NCBI RefSeq assembly: GCF_039652615.1
Contig: NZ_JBDJAC010000004.1
Location: 268,259 to 332,258 of the forward strand
Length of the DNA stretch: 64,000 nt
Reading direction: 5' to 3'
Origin: Fulvimarina sp039652615
GTDB lineage: Bacteria > Pseudomonadota > Alphaproteobacteria > Rhizobiales > Rhizobiaceae
Position 1 is the first letter of the stretch. Each line of letters opens with the position of its first letter. The notes beneath the pieces are model-generated. The model was given only the letters and a program-made list of their open reading frames with translations. It had not been told where the DNA came from and searched no databases. A program made the position numbers and the translations under genes. This document shows positions 16,710 through 25,789 of this stretch, one piece after another.

Positions 16710-17218
16710 CGCACGGGCTCCTCGTCGACGGGCTGTTCCGTGACGCGCTCGCTCTGGGCTTTGCGATAGGCATCGAGCCGGGATGCGATTCCGTCGTCGC
16801 CGAGCGCGAGGACGCTTGCCGCCATCAGCGCCGCATTGACCGCGCCGGCGCGACCGATCGCGAGTGTGCCCACCGGAATGCCCGCCGGCATCTGCACGAT
16901 GGAAAGCAGGCTGTCCTGACCCCTCAGGGCCTTCGACTCGATCGGTACGCCGAAGACGGGAAGGGGGGTCATGGAGGCCGTCATGCCGGGCAGGTGGGCG
17001 GCGCCGCCTGCGCCTGCGATCACCACATGATAGCCATTCGCTTTCGCGCCTTTCGCGAACTCATAGAGCCGGTCGGGCGTGCGATGGGCCGAGACGATCT
17101 TCGCCTCGAAGGGGATTTCGAGCTCGGTCAGCGTATCGGCGGCGTTCTTCATGATGGGCCAGTCGGACTGGCTGCCCATGATGATGGCGACGCGCGGCGA
17201 AAAGATCCGGTCGGTCAT
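16706..17218 (-). CDS. purE: PurE, N5-CAIR mutase
   Basis: PurE moves the carboxylate of N5-CAIR to carbon 4, giving CAIR for purine synthesis. The 170-residue protein shows the class I signatures IIMGSQSDWPIMKNA, IVSAHRTPDRLYEFA, VIAGAGGAAHLPGM and SIVQMPAGIPVGTLAIG. I chose the ATG at 17218, which overlaps the stop of the DUF465 gene upstream (ATGA). A longer frame to 17446 would read through that gene. Confidence 0.97.
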   Translation of the reverse strand: MTDRIFSPRVAIIMGSQSDWPIMKNAADTLTELEIPFEAKIVSAHRTPDRLYEFAKGAKANGYHVVIAGAGGAAHLPGMTASMTPLPVFGVPIESKALRGQDSLLSIVQMPAGIPVGTLAIGRAGAVNAALMAASVLALGDDGIASRLDAYRKAQSERVTEQPVDEEPVR

Positions 17219-17418
17219 GCGATAATGTCCGGTATGATCTGGTCTTCGAGTTCCTGAAGGCGGTCCTTGATGAGGAGCTTTTTCTTCTTCATGCGCTGGA
17301 TCCGCAACTTGTCGCAGCCAAAGGCTTCCATCGCCTCGATCGCGGCATCGAAATCGGCATGCTCCTGGCGAAGCTTTGCGGTCTGCATCCGCAGCAAAGC
17401 CTGTTCCTGGTCCGCCAT
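17215..17418 (-). CDS. YdcH-like DUF465 small helical protein
   Basis: The 67-residue protein is a short antiparallel helical hairpin with the DUF465 pattern: a first helix LLRMQTAKLRQEHADFDAAI, then KLRIQRMKKKKLLIKDRLQELE. Its function is unknown. The gene is the first of a three-gene unit with purE and purK and overlaps purE by four bases. A second DUF465 gene is transcribed away from it 230 bp upstream. Confidence 0.85.
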   Translation of the reverse strand: MADQEQALLRMQTAKLRQEHADFDAAIEAMEAFGCDKLRIQRMKKKKLLIKDRLQELEDQIIPDIIA

Positions 17419-17649
17419 CGCGTCCCCTTCTCGTTCTTTGGCGCAAACGCGAATCGTTCGCGAAAACGTGTTCGCGTCAAATCTGGCGGCTGTTTAGCAA
17501 AACCCCGACATTATCGATAGCGGGCGCGAAACCGTTTGCAAAGGAACAGCGACGGAACCGTTCGACAGCAAGACGGTTTTGTGACACGCTTTAACTGTTC
17601 TGCCCGGATGGGTTCTGGCCTGCCGGGCTCCCAACGGAAGGAGATTCTG

Positions 17650-17826
17650 ATGTCCTTGGAAAACCATATCGCGAAGCTTGAACAGCGCCACTCGGTGCTC
17701 GACAACGAGTTGGTCGCCGCGATGACGACCCAACCCTCGAAAAGCGATGCGGAAATCAAGGAAATGAAGCTCAGGAAACTTCAGTTGAAGGATCAGATCG
17801 AGCGGCTGCGCGGCGGGTTGCAGTAA
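17650..17826 (+). CDS. YdcH-like DUF465 small helical protein (divergent copy)
   Basis: A 58-residue frame starts at ATG 17650 behind GGAAGGAG. Helix one is LENHIAKLEQRHSVLDNELVAA and helix two EIKEMKLRKLQLKDQIERL, the DUF465 layout. It is divergent from the purE-linked copy. Function is unknown. A strong terminator follows about 50 bases downstream. Confidence 0.85.
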   Translation: MSLENHIAKLEQRHSVLDNELVAAMTTQPSKSDAEIKEMKLRKLQLKDQIERLRGGLQ

Positions 17827-17877
17827 GACCGCGCAAGGTCCGGGAGGAGCCGGATTACTTGAATTGAAACGAGGAAA

Positions 17878-17904
17878 GGCCGCGGCATCGTCCGCGGCCT
17901 TTTC
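17878..17904 (+). terminator. Intrinsic terminator after the DUF465 gene
   Basis: A perfect 8-bp stem, GGCCGCGG with CCGCGGCC, and a six-base loop are followed by TTTTCCTTT. It lies between the DUF465 gene and the converging fasciclin gene. Confidence 0.8.
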
Positions 17905-17937
17905 CTTTGACGTCCTTTGGGCCGAAAACCGGGTTAG

Positions 17938-19116
17938 CTATTTCGGGACAAGAACCGTATCGACGACCTGGATGACCCCATTCGACTGATTGACGTCGGC
18001 AATCGTCACTTTCCCGGCCGTACCGGACTCATCGAAGATCCAGACATCGCCGTTCTTGATCATGGCAGTCAGCGCGTCGCCGCTCGCCGTCTCCATGTTG
18101 TACTTGCCGCCATTGCTCTCGATGTTCTGCCGAAGGTCCGCTTCGGACATCTTGCCGGGCACCACATGGGCCGTCAGAACCTTCGTCAGCTGATCCTTGT
18201 TTTCCGGCTTCAGAAGCGTATCGACCGTGCCGGCGGGCAACTTGTCGAAGGCCGCATTGACCGGCGCGAACACCGTAAACGGGCCTTCGCCGGATAGCGT
18301 CTCGACGAGACCGGCTGCTTTCACCGCGGCCACCAGCGTCGTGTGATCCTTCGAATTGACCGCATTCTCGACGAGGTTCTTATCGGCATACATGGGCGCG
18401 CCGCCGACCATCGGATTATCACCGCCTTTCATGTTCGAGGACATGGCGCCGTCTGCATTCGAGCCGCTCGACATGGCGCTGTCGCTCGAGTTTGCCATCT
18501 GGTCTCCGCCTTCGGAAGCGGAGGAAGACGAGCTATCCGAGGCCTGTTTGCCGCTGTCGTCTGCTGGCAGAAGCACGGTGTCGATGACGTGGATGACGCC
18601 GTTGGACTGCTTCACGTCGGGTATCGTCACCGTCGCGACATTCCCCTGACCGTCCTCGATCTTGACCTCGCCGTTTTCGACCTTGGCCGTGAACGTGCAA
18701 CCGCCGACGGTTTTCACCGGATGGGCGCCGCCGTCGTCGCTCACCATGCCCTGAATGTCGCTCGCCATCGCGTTTGCTGCGACGACGTGGCAGGTGAGGA
18801 TCTTGGCGAGTTGATCCTTGTTTTCCGGCTTCAGGAGGTTCTCGACCGTGCCGTCGGGAAGTTTGTCGAAAGCGGCATTGGTGGGGGCGAAGACGGTGAA
18901 CGGGCCTTCGCTGGACAGGGTATCGACGAGACCTGCTGCCTTCACTGCGGCGACAAGGGTCGTATGGTCGGCCGAGTTGACCGCGTTTTCGATGATATTG
19001 CGGCTCGCGGGCATTTCCGCTCCGCCGACCATCGGATTGGCCTGGGCATATGCGATCGGCGCGGCGCTCAGGCTGAGCGCGGCGGCCAGAATGGCTGTCG
19101 TCATCATGAGTTTCAT
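17938..19116 (-). CDS. Exported protein with two fasciclin (FAS1) domains
   Basis: The 392-residue protein has a signal peptide (MTTAILAAALSLSAAPIAYAQ), a first FAS1 domain (about residues 35-190), a Ser/Gly/Asp/Met-rich linker of about 60 residues, and a second FAS1 domain to the end. Both domains have the FAS1 H1 and H2 signatures (GPFTVFAPTNAAFDKLP and VIHVIDTVLLP; GPFTVFAPVNAAFDKLP and VIQVVDTVLVP). The domains are near-copies, including NPMVGGA before each, so the gene arose by tandem duplication. FAS1 proteins act in adhesion. ATG 19116 has a GGGAGG site. Confidence 0.92.
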   Translation of the reverse strand: MKLMMTTAILAAALSLSAAPIAYAQANPMVGGAEMPASRNIIENAVNSADHTTLVAAVKAAGLVDTLSSEGPFTVFAPTNAAFDKLPDGTVENLLKPENKDQLAKILTCHVVAANAMASDIQGMVSDDGGAHPVKTVGGCTFTAKVENGEVKIEDGQGNVATVTIPDVKQSNGVIHVIDTVLLPADDSGKQASDSSSSSASEGGDQMANSSDSAMSSGSNADGAMSSNMKGGDNPMVGGAPMYADKNLVENAVNSKDHTTLVAAVKAAGLVETLSGEGPFTVFAPVNAAFDKLPAGTVDTLLKPENKDQLTKVLTAHVVPGKMSEADLRQNIESNGGKYNMETASGDALTAMIKNGDVWIFDESGTAGKVTIADVNQSNGVIQVVDTVLVPK

Positions 19117-19285
19117 TATTGCCTCCCGTAAACCTCTGGGCACTCGCTTTTCGATGCCCGGTAGCGAATTTACGAAGGCGTGGTCCTCGCGGATGTGTGA
19201 AAGTCTTGTGACACCTATAACGAAACGGTGAACCGGACGATCGTCGGACAACAACGCAAGCCGATCAGACAGAAAAGCCGGTCCG

Positions 19286-20044
19286 TTACGTCAGAACGGC
19301 GCTGACCCCGTCATAGACAAGCTTCAGCCCGACCGGCACCAGAAGGCCATAGACGATCCGGTAGAACAGCTCCGGCTCGATCCGCTTGACCAGCCAGACG
19401 CCGAAAAGCGTCGCGACCGGGGCTAGGGGAAGAAGGACCAGCGAGGTCAGGACGTTTTCGTGGGAGAACTGGCCGAGCGCATAATAGGGGATCAGTTTCA
19501 CCGCATTGGCGACGGCAAAGAAGACGACGGCCGTTCCCGCATAAACCGTCGGTGCCAGACGTAGCGGGACGACATAGACCTGAAACAGCGGGCCGCCGGC
19601 GTGGGCGACGAAGCTGCCATAGCCCGCGCCCATGCCCCAAAACCAGGCGCGGCCCCGGCTCTCCCGTGCGCGTTCGATCATATGGCGGGTGCGGAACCAC
19701 CAGTTGGCGACGAACCACAGCGACAAAAGCCCGATCACGATGCGGATCGCACCGGGCGGCGCATAGGCCGAGGTGAGGTAGCCGATGGCGATTCCGATGA
19801 TCGAGGCGGGCAGCAGGTGAACGAGCACGGATTTGGAGACATTGCCGCGCCAGGCATAGAGCGCGATCACGTCCATCAAGAGCAGGATGGGCAGAAGGAT
19901 GCCGGCGGCAGCTGCGGGCGCGATGGCGAGCGCCATCAAAGGCACGCCGATCAGCGCCAGCGTGCCGCCGAACCCGCCTTTCGACAGTCCGATGAGAAAG
20001 ACCGCTGGAATAGCGGCACAGTAGAACCAGGGATCTGTGATCAT
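19286..20044 (-). CDS. TSUP-family permease (TauE/SafE type)
   Basis: The 252-residue protein has about eight hydrophobic segments and the TauE/SafE family phrases LIGLSKGGFGGTLALIGVP near the start and YGSFVAHAGGPLFQVYVVPLRL in the middle. Members export or import sulfur-containing anions such as sulfite or sulfoacetate; the substrate here cannot be told. ATG 20044 begins the first membrane segment; an upstream frame to 20140 adds a polar stretch that is unlikely to be translated. Confidence 0.88.
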   Translation of the reverse strand: MITDPWFYCAAIPAVFLIGLSKGGFGGTLALIGVPLMALAIAPAAAAGILLPILLLMDVIALYAWRGNVSKSVLVHLLPASIIGIAIGYLTSAYAPPGAIRIVIGLLSLWFVANWWFRTRHMIERARESRGRAWFWGMGAGYGSFVAHAGGPLFQVYVVPLRLAPTVYAGTAVVFFAVANAVKLIPYYALGQFSHENVLTSLVLLPLAPVATLFGVWLVKRIEPELFYRIVYGLLVPVGLKLVYDGVSAVLT

Positions 20045-20320
20045 GAGGGCCGGCGGAACGAGATGGATCGATCGCCGCGCTATCACCGATCCGGCTGAAG
20101 GGCGAGGCGAGAAGAAGATGGTTCTCGCGTCAGAAGACACGAAAAATATTCAATCGGCTGCCGTAGTGCCGGGTATCTCGACACGTGCTTGCGATCCAGA
20201 GCTGAACGTAAGTGCAGAGTGAAGGGTGATGCCCGCTTTTCTTCCGGCCAAGCTTGCCATACACGGATATTTTCATGCACCGTTCCGATGTCGAAAACTG
20301 CGTAAAGTGGGTTGACGCTG

Positions 20321-20734
20321 ATGTCTGACGAGATCGATGCGATAAGGGAACGCTATTCTACCGCTCAGACCTTTAAGTTCGGCGACAGTCGCAGCCTGTG
20401 CATGCATCTTCTGTCGTTGGTACGTTCCGGGAGGAAGACGGCAACCTGTAGCGCGCTTCGAGATATTCAAATCGGGGAACCAATGCCTGCCATTGGGCGA
20501 CGGGACATTGCTTTGGATTGGGACGGGGCTCCTGCCTTGGTGATCGAGACAACTGAATTGATCCAGTGCCGATTCTCCGAGGTGACGGAGCCTATGGCTC
20601 TTGCCGAAGGCGAGAATGAAAGCCTTGACGAATGGCGCACGGGGCATCGTCGCTACCTCGAGCGCAATGGCGGGTTTTCTCCAGATATGCAAATCCTGTG
20701 GGAGCGGTTCATTCTTATTGAAAATCTGAGCTGA
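20321..20734 (+). CDS. ASCH-domain protein
   Basis: The 137-residue protein fits the ASCH domain, a small RNA- or nucleoside-binding beta barrel. Seen are the early helix FGDSRSLCMHLLSLVRSGRKTAT, the strand IGRRDIALDWDGAPALVIETTE, and the C-terminal ALAEGENESLDEWRTGHRRYLE. Close relatives include a bacterial family with RNase or amidohydrolase activity. The ATG at 20321 is used. It is an isolated gene, with 276 bp without a clear feature upstream. Confidence 0.75.
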   Translation: MSDEIDAIRERYSTAQTFKFGDSRSLCMHLLSLVRSGRKTATCSALRDIQIGEPMPAIGRRDIALDWDGAPALVIETTELIQCRFSEVTEPMALAEGENESLDEWRTGHRRYLERNGGFSPDMQILWERFILIENLS

Positions 20735-20831
20735 ACAAACGCTCCCTTAGAGATGAGCAATTGCTCGCGATATTTTGAAGAATTAACGGTCCCGTTCTCC
20801 ATGCGCGAGAGTGATGAAGCTCGACGCCTTT

Positions 20832-21731
20832 CTACACCGTCAGAAAATCGAAGATCAGCCGGGGCAGGCCAGCCGTTTCGAGGAAAGGAGGATGGCCCTG
20901 GCCCTCGACAAGATGAAGCCGGCAATCGGGATGCCGTGCGACCATTTCGTCGGCCGTCGTTCCTGTCAGAATGTCCGAATTCTCGCCCCGCAACACGAGA
21001 AGCGGTTTGTCCTTCAGGAGGTCGAACAGCTCCCAGAATTCCGGGAGCGGTTTGCCCGCTTCCAGCGCATCGAGCGTTCTCAACAGCTTCGGATCATAGT
21101 CGGAGACGAAGACACCGTCCCGCTCCACGACTGTCGCGCGCGCCTGACGCTCGAAATCGGGCCGTCCCAGCGCCGGAAAGGTCGGGCCGAACAGCGCCTC
21201 GATCGCGTCGGCGGCTTGGTCGAGGCTCTCATAGGCCTTTGCGGCCTGAAGATAGTCGCGGATGGTGATGAGGCCGTCCACCTCGATGCGCGGTCCGGCA
21301 TCGTTAAAGACGACCCGGCCGATTCTGTCCGGCGCCGTCGCCGCGATCAGATGCGTTACGATGACACCACGCGACGTGCCGATGAAATCGGCCGATTTCA
21401 CGCCGAGATGATCAAGACCTGCGAGGACATCCTTGGCTTCCTCTGCGGCGTTGTAAGCCTCGGCTTGGGCTGCGGCGTCGGACAGTCCGCGCCCGCGATA
21501 ATCGAAAGCGATCACCGTTCTCTCCGGATCGAGATCGCGGATTGCATGGGCGAACGCGGTGAAGTCGCGGCTGTTGCGGGTCAGGCCCGGCAGACAGGCG
21601 ATCGGCCGAACAGCGGTCTCCGCTCCTTCGAACACCCGCATTGCGAGGGTCAGCCTGTCCCGTTCGTAGGTGACGATCCGCCCATCGTCTGGTTTTGCGT
21701 CTTCACCGGTCATCGAATGGTCTCCCGACAT
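20832..21731 (-). CDS. Alpha/beta hydrolase
   Basis: The 299-residue protein has the alpha/beta hydrolase fold: the strand and oxyanion turn IACLPGLTRNSRDF, FDYRGRGLSD, the nucleophile elbow IGTSRGVIVTHLIA, an acid in LVLRGENSDILTG and the catalytic His in EGQGHPPFL. The Gly after the nucleophile position is replaced by Val (S-R-G-V), within normal variation. The substrate is unknown. It diverges from fadD. ATG 21713 is an alternative start. Confidence 0.85.
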   Translation of the reverse strand: MSGDHSMTGEDAKPDDGRIVTYERDRLTLAMRVFEGAETAVRPIACLPGLTRNSRDFTAFAHAIRDLDPERTVIAFDYRGRGLSDAAAQAEAYNAAEEAKDVLAGLDHLGVKSADFIGTSRGVIVTHLIAATAPDRIGRVVFNDAGPRIEVDGLITIRDYLQAAKAYESLDQAADAIEALFGPTFPALGRPDFERQARATVVERDGVFVSDYDPKLLRTLDALEAGKPLPEFWELFDLLKDKPLLVLRGENSDILTGTTADEMVARHPDCRLHLVEGQGHPPFLETAGLPRLIFDFLTV

Positions 21732-21821
21732 TTTCAGCCTTTTCCATCGCTTTGAAAGCGATAGCTGCTTGTTTCCGGTTGTGGGTCAGCTAGGCTGCGC
21801 AAAAACACAAGAGGAAACATC

Positions 21822-23489
21822 ATGAACGCGCCTTGGCTCCAGCATTATCAAGAGGGTGTGCCTCGCGAACTGCCGCCGCACAGCTACGAGTCCCTCGCCG
21901 ATCTTCTGGACGAGGCTTTCAAGAAGCATGGCGATGTCACCGCCTACAGCCTGATGGGGTCGGAGATGAACTTCTCCGAACTCGACGAGAAGTCCCGCCA
22001 TTTCGCGGCTTATCTCCAGTCGATCGGCCTGAAGAAGGGGGATCGAATCGCGTTGATGATGCCGAACGTGTTCGCCTATCCTGTCGCTGTCGCCGGCGCG
22101 CTCCGGGCGGGGCTGACCGTCGTGAACACGAACCCGCTTTATACCCCGAAGGAGTTGACGCATCAGCTGAAGGACGCCGGTGCGAGAGCGATCGTCGTTC
22201 TTGAAAATATGGCGAAGACCGTTGAGACCTGTAAGGCGCAGACGCCGCTGGAGCATGTCATCGTGACCACGATCGGCGATCTGCAATCGACCGTGAAGCG
22301 CTTCGTCACCAATCTCGTCGTCCGGAAGATCAAGAAGATGGTGCCGGACTACGATCTACCGGATGCGATTTCCTTCATAGATGCGCTGAAAAAGGGCGGG
22401 GCGGCGACATTCAAGCCGATGCCCGGAAAGATCGATGACGTCGCGGTTCTTCAGTATACCGGAGGCACGACCGGCGTTTCCAAGGGCGCGGCGCTGACCC
22501 ACGGCAACATCATCTCGAACGTGCTTCAGGTCGAACTCTGGTTCAAGCCGGCGCTCACCCAGATCAAGCCCGGCGATACGGTGACCATGGTCTGTGCGCT
22601 GCCGCTCTACCACATCTTCGGATTTACCGTGAACATGATGCTGTGCATGCGCATGGGCGGCAGCAATATCTTGATACCCAACCCGCGCGATCTGCCGGCC
22701 TTGTTGAAGGCGTTGAAGGGCAAGACCTTCCATACCTTCCCGGGTGTCAATACGCTTTTCGGCGCGATCGCCCGGCACAAGGATGCCAAGTCCGTCGACT
22801 GGTCGCCGCTCCTTCTGTCCGTCGGCGGCGGCATGGCGGTTCAGAAGAAGACCGCCGAAATGTGGGAAGAGTTGACCGGCAACTCGATCTGCGAAGGCTA
22901 CGGCCTGTCCGAAACCTCGCCGGTCGCATCCGCGAACCATACGTTCGGCACGAAGTATACCGGTACGGTCGGTCTTCCGTTGCCGGGAACGGAGATGGCG
23001 ATCCTCTCCGAGGATGGCGAGAAGCTGCCTCAGGGCGATGAGGGCGAGATCGCGGTCAAGGGACCGCAGGTCATGGCGGGCTACTGGGAACGTCCCGACG
23101 AGACGGCGAAGGTGATGACGGCGGACGGCTTCTTCCGCACCGGCGATATCGGCGTGATGGACGAGAACGGCTGGTTCCGCATCGTCGATCGCAAGAAGGA
23201 CATGATCAACGTCTCCGGTTTTAACGTCTATCCAAACGAGATCGAGGATGTCGTAGCGTCGATGCCCGGTATCGTGGAGGCTGCGGCGGTTGCAATTCCC
23301 GACGAAAACTCGGGTGAAGCGGTCAAGCTCGTCGTCGTGAGGGAAGATCCGACAATCGACGAGGAGGCGGTCAAGGCTTACTGCCGGGAAAACCTCACCG
23401 GCTACAAACGTCCGCGTGTCGTGGAATTCCGCGACGAACTGCCCAAGACCAATGTCGGCAAGGTGCTTCGGCGCGAATTGCGGGGCTGA
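21822..23489 (+). CDS. fadD: FadD, long-chain fatty acid-CoA ligase
   Basis: FadD activates fatty acids by an acyl-adenylate route for beta-oxidation. The 555-residue protein has the AMP-binding signature YTGGTTGVSKGAALTHGN near residue 213, the A5 motif YGLSETSPV, the A7 region FFRTGDIGVMDENGWFRIVDRKKDMI and the final A10 lysine in PKTNVGKVLRREL. Length is typical. The gene stands alone, with a long hairpin immediately downstream. Confidence 0.93.
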   Translation: MNAPWLQHYQEGVPRELPPHSYESLADLLDEAFKKHGDVTAYSLMGSEMNFSELDEKSRHFAAYLQSIGLKKGDRIALMMPNVFAYPVAVAGALRAGLTVVNTNPLYTPKELTHQLKDAGARAIVVLENMAKTVETCKAQTPLEHVIVTTIGDLQSTVKRFVTNLVVRKIKKMVPDYDLPDAISFIDALKKGGAATFKPMPGKIDDVAVLQYTGGTTGVSKGAALTHGNIISNVLQVELWFKPALTQIKPGDTVTMVCALPLYHIFGFTVNMMLCMRMGGSNILIPNPRDLPALLKALKGKTFHTFPGVNTLFGAIARHKDAKSVDWSPLLLSVGGGMAVQKKTAEMWEELTGNSICEGYGLSETSPVASANHTFGTKYTGTVGLPLPGTEMAILSEDGEKLPQGDEGEIAVKGPQVMAGYWERPDETAKVMTADGFFRTGDIGVMDENGWFRIVDRKKDMINVSGFNVYPNEIEDVVASMPGIVEAAAVAIPDENSGEAVKLVVVREDPTIDEEAVKAYCRENLTGYKRPRVVEFRDELPKTNVGKVLRRELRG

Positions 23490-23509
23490 GCGGCCCTCGG
23501 GTTTCTGGC

Positions 23510-23546
23510 GACGGACTTTTGAAAAGCATTGCTTTTGAAGTCCGTC
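23510..23546 (+). terminator. Long hairpin after fadD
   Basis: Perfect 9-bp outer arms (GACGGACTT at 23510-23518 and its complement at 23538-23546) enclose a second inner stem (AAAAGC with GCTTTT) and a three-base loop. It begins 20 bases after the fadD stop. It is probably the fadD transcript end, though it lacks a trailing T run; it could be an intergenic palindrome. Confidence 0.6.
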
Positions 23547-23686
23547 GGTTGCCCAGGCGTCACGGCCGTCTCCATGAAAACCATCATCGCAACGCGAAAC
23601 CAGTTTCGTTTCAAGGCTCCGTCGGTGTCGGCGGCGCGCCACAGTGGTGACCGACACTTCAAGATGTTGGGCCAGTCCACATCGGT

Positions 23687-24154
23687 TGCTGTCTGTCACT
23701 GGGTATGGCGAAAGGCGGGAATAGGCGGAAATATCCGGGATTTCGCGAAAGGCCCTGAGAATGCGGGGTTTTTCGAGGCACGGAGTGAAATGTTCACTGC
23801 AGGTCTTTGACACTCGATTTGGCGATACGGCCGGCTGCTGCGCCGAAAGTGAGATTGTCGAACATCTTCGGAAATCAGCTTTTAGCGTGAAGCACGAAGG
23901 GGCGCGCTAACCCATGCGCGACGACCCTTTGAGAGTTTAAAGGCGGCATCTAGAAAGCCGATCAACCGGCTCGGAGACCAGAGCTAAAACCAAACTCAAG
24001 TTGCGCCAATCTCGCATCTTGCGGCGATAAGCTCAGAAAGCCCGGAAATCTGGGAGTAGATGGCGTTCGAGTGGGGCTTTCGAGGGCATTGAAGTTGCGC
24101 CGCACCCGGCGCGGCTTCTGTCGCTGTTGTGCGAGCGCGTGTGAAACAGAATAC
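23687..24154 (+). repeat. Left copy of a 467-bp inverted repeat bounding an accessory segment
   Basis: This stretch matches, in reverse complement, the sequence at 28585-29051. Both ends are nearly identical: the outer 65 bases (TGCTGTCTGTCACTGGGTAT...) and the inner 165 bases from ACCAAACTCAAGTTGCGCCA to GTGTGAAACAGAATAC. The middle is colinear but diverged (TTTGACACTCGATTTGGCGA against TTTGACACTCGGTTTGGCGA). The two copies are 468 and 467 bp. I see no protein that is clearly encoded; a short frame reading ...RNFNALESPTRTP exists in both copies. The repeat probably marks the edges of an old mobile segment. Confidence 0.75.
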
Positions 24155-24167
24155 AGCAATTCTGTTT
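24144..24167. repeat. Palindrome copy 1
   Basis: AAACAGAAT and ATTCTGTTT flank six bases. It straddles the inner end of the left inverted repeat and lies about 100 bp before the SpoIIAA-like gene. Confidence 0.7.
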
Positions 24168-24270
24168 GAAAACAGCTCTCAAGAAGGCTGTTTACGGAAT
24201 GGCGATTGGTTTGGCCTTGCCTTAAGATTGTCAGAGACCATTCGGTTGAGGCAAAGGCGGGAGATATTCC

Positions 24271-24747
24271 ATGCTGACAAGAATGTACGCACCGGCGAAT
24301 ATCGTTGCCGTTAGGCTCGTTGGGACCACGACCGCAAACGACATGGAAAGCGTTTCAAAACTTTTCGATACGGCTTTCCAGCACTACGACGTGGTCGGCG
24401 TTGTGGTTGATATTTCGCGGTTCCAAGGCGCTTCATTTCAGGCTTTGTTGATAGAGGACAGTTTGCGCCAAAAACTCGAAATGAAATCGCTGTCGATCGG
24501 ACGCGTGGCTTTCATTGTCGATGAAGACGATACTCAGAAACTCGACGCATTGCGTGATTTTGCGACAGCTGAATCGTCTGTCCGCGTGTTCTTCTCAGAT
24601 CAGGAGTTTTACGCAGTTGATTGGACTACGGGTCCTTCCGAGGAACATCATGCTGCAAACGATCTTACCGAACACCGATTAGTCTTCGATTTCCTTTTCA
24701 AGCCCGATCGCTTTCCGGTGGAAATTAGCTCGTTCGTCCAGGACTGA
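24271..24747 (+). CDS. SpoIIAA/STAS-like protein of unknown function
   Basis: This 158-residue soluble protein has alternating strands and helices (VVGVVVDISRFQGASFQAL, then SIGRVAFIVDEDDTQKLDALRDFA) that resemble SpoIIAA-like STAS-fold proteins sometimes annotated as such in alphaproteobacteria. No catalytic motif is seen. The ATG at 24271 has a GGGAGA site. It is the first gene inside the repeat-bounded segment and is followed by a palindrome copy 25 bp after its stop. Confidence 0.5.
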   Translation: MLTRMYAPANIVAVRLVGTTTANDMESVSKLFDTAFQHYDVVGVVVDISRFQGASFQALLIEDSLRQKLEMKSLSIGRVAFIVDEDDTQKLDALRDFATAESSVRVFFSDQEFYAVDWTTGPSEEHHAANDLTEHRLVFDFLFKPDRFPVEISSFVQD

Positions 24748-24772
24748 CCCCGGCAGTTCTCTGTTCGGTTTT

Positions 24773-24797
24773 GAAGCAGAATTGATAATTCTGTTTC
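24773..24797. repeat. Palindrome copy 2
   Basis: GAAGCAGAATT, GAT, AATTCTGTTTC: 11-base arms with one mismatch. It lies just after the SpoIIAA-like gene and 100 bp before the SDR gene. Confidence 0.75.
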
Positions 24798-24896
24798 GGA
24801 TTGAAGTGACGATCGAGATCGCCAGAAAACGGGTGGGTTGTTTGAAAACCACCGTCTATTTGGAGCGCTCCGTTGTCAGGAGTGTGGAGTGCTTCA

Positions 24897-25649
24897 ATGC
24901 ATCTTCTAGAAAACAAAGTTGCTATTATTACAGGGGCGAGTTCCGGCATAGGCCGAGCTACGGCCAAGTTATTTGCCAGCGAAGGGGCGCGTATCATCCT
25001 CAATGCGCGTCGGATTGAACTGCTCGACGAAGTCGCCGCCGAGATTCAAGCGGATGGCGGAGAAATCGCCGTTATCGCCGGCGATGTGGCGCAGGAGGAA
25101 ACGCATCAAGCCTGCGTCGAAGCGGCGGAGGAAACATTCGGCGCCCTAGACATCGCCTTCAACAATGCTGGCACAGTTGGCGCAATGCGTCCTCTCGCCG
25201 AGCTGACATCCGAAGAGTGGGATACCGTCCTCAGGACCAATCTAACCGCAGCCTTTCTTGGTGCAAAGGCGCAGATACCGGCTCTATTGAGACGTGGCGG
25301 CGGTTCATTAGTGTTCACAAGCAGTTTCGTTGGCAGCAGCGTCGGCTTGCCAGGCATGGCTGCCTACGGCACCGCAAAAGCTGGGCTCACGAGCCTAGCA
25401 AAGGGTATCACTGCCGACTATGGCTCGAAGGGCATTCGTGCCAACGCCCTTATGCCAGGCGGTACGGCCACAGCAATGGCTGGCGATGCCGAGCAGCGCG
25501 AATGGGCGGCCAGCCTGCATGCCATGAAACGAATCGCCGATCCGGAAGAGATCGCTCGCGCTGCGCTTTTCTTGGCGAGCAACCTATCGAGCTTCGTCAC
25601 GGGCTCGGCGCTGTGGGTCGACGGGGGGAATGCCGCAGTGAAACTGTAG
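24897..25649 (+). CDS. SDR-family oxidoreductase
   Basis: The 250-residue protein is a classical short-chain dehydrogenase. It has the cofactor motif TGASSGIGRATAKLF near residue 12, NNAG at the fourth strand, a catalytic Ser in FTSSFVGSS, and YGTAK (Tyr and Lys of the active site). ALWVDGGN closes the fold, and NARR after the second strand suggests NADP(H). Substrate unknown. ATG 24897 is used rather than an upstream frame to 24873. It is flanked by palindrome copies on both sides. Confidence 0.9.
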   Translation: MHLLENKVAIITGASSGIGRATAKLFASEGARIILNARRIELLDEVAAEIQADGGEIAVIAGDVAQEETHQACVEAAEETFGALDIAFNNAGTVGAMRPLAELTSEEWDTVLRTNLTAAFLGAKAQIPALLRRGGGSLVFTSSFVGSSVGLPGMAAYGTAKAGLTSLAKGITADYGSKGIRANALMPGGTATAMAGDAEQREWAASLHAMKRIADPEEIARAALFLASNLSSFVTGSALWVDGGNAAVKL

Positions 25650-25728
25650 CGAGCGAGCCAGACCATCGTTTCGCGATAATAGGCGCTGGTCTGCTTTGAG
25701 GCTCGACGCCTTCCGTAAATGCTCGAAA

Positions 25729-25758
25729 CTGAAACAGAATACTGTGTTCCTGTTTCAG
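25729..25758. repeat. Palindrome copy 3
   Basis: CTGAAACAG and CTGTTTCAG, perfect 9-base arms with a 12-base less regular centre (AATACTGTGTTC). It lies between the ends of the SDR and GNAT genes, which point toward each other, so it is not a promoter operator. Confidence 0.7.
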
Positions 25759-25789
25759 ATACTCCGTGCACTGACCATAACAACATGCG

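Noticed and set aside
22356..23813. 485-residue leftward frame across fadD into the left inverted repeat
   Set aside because: Most of it is the shadow of fadD; the N-terminal part merely reads the repeat.
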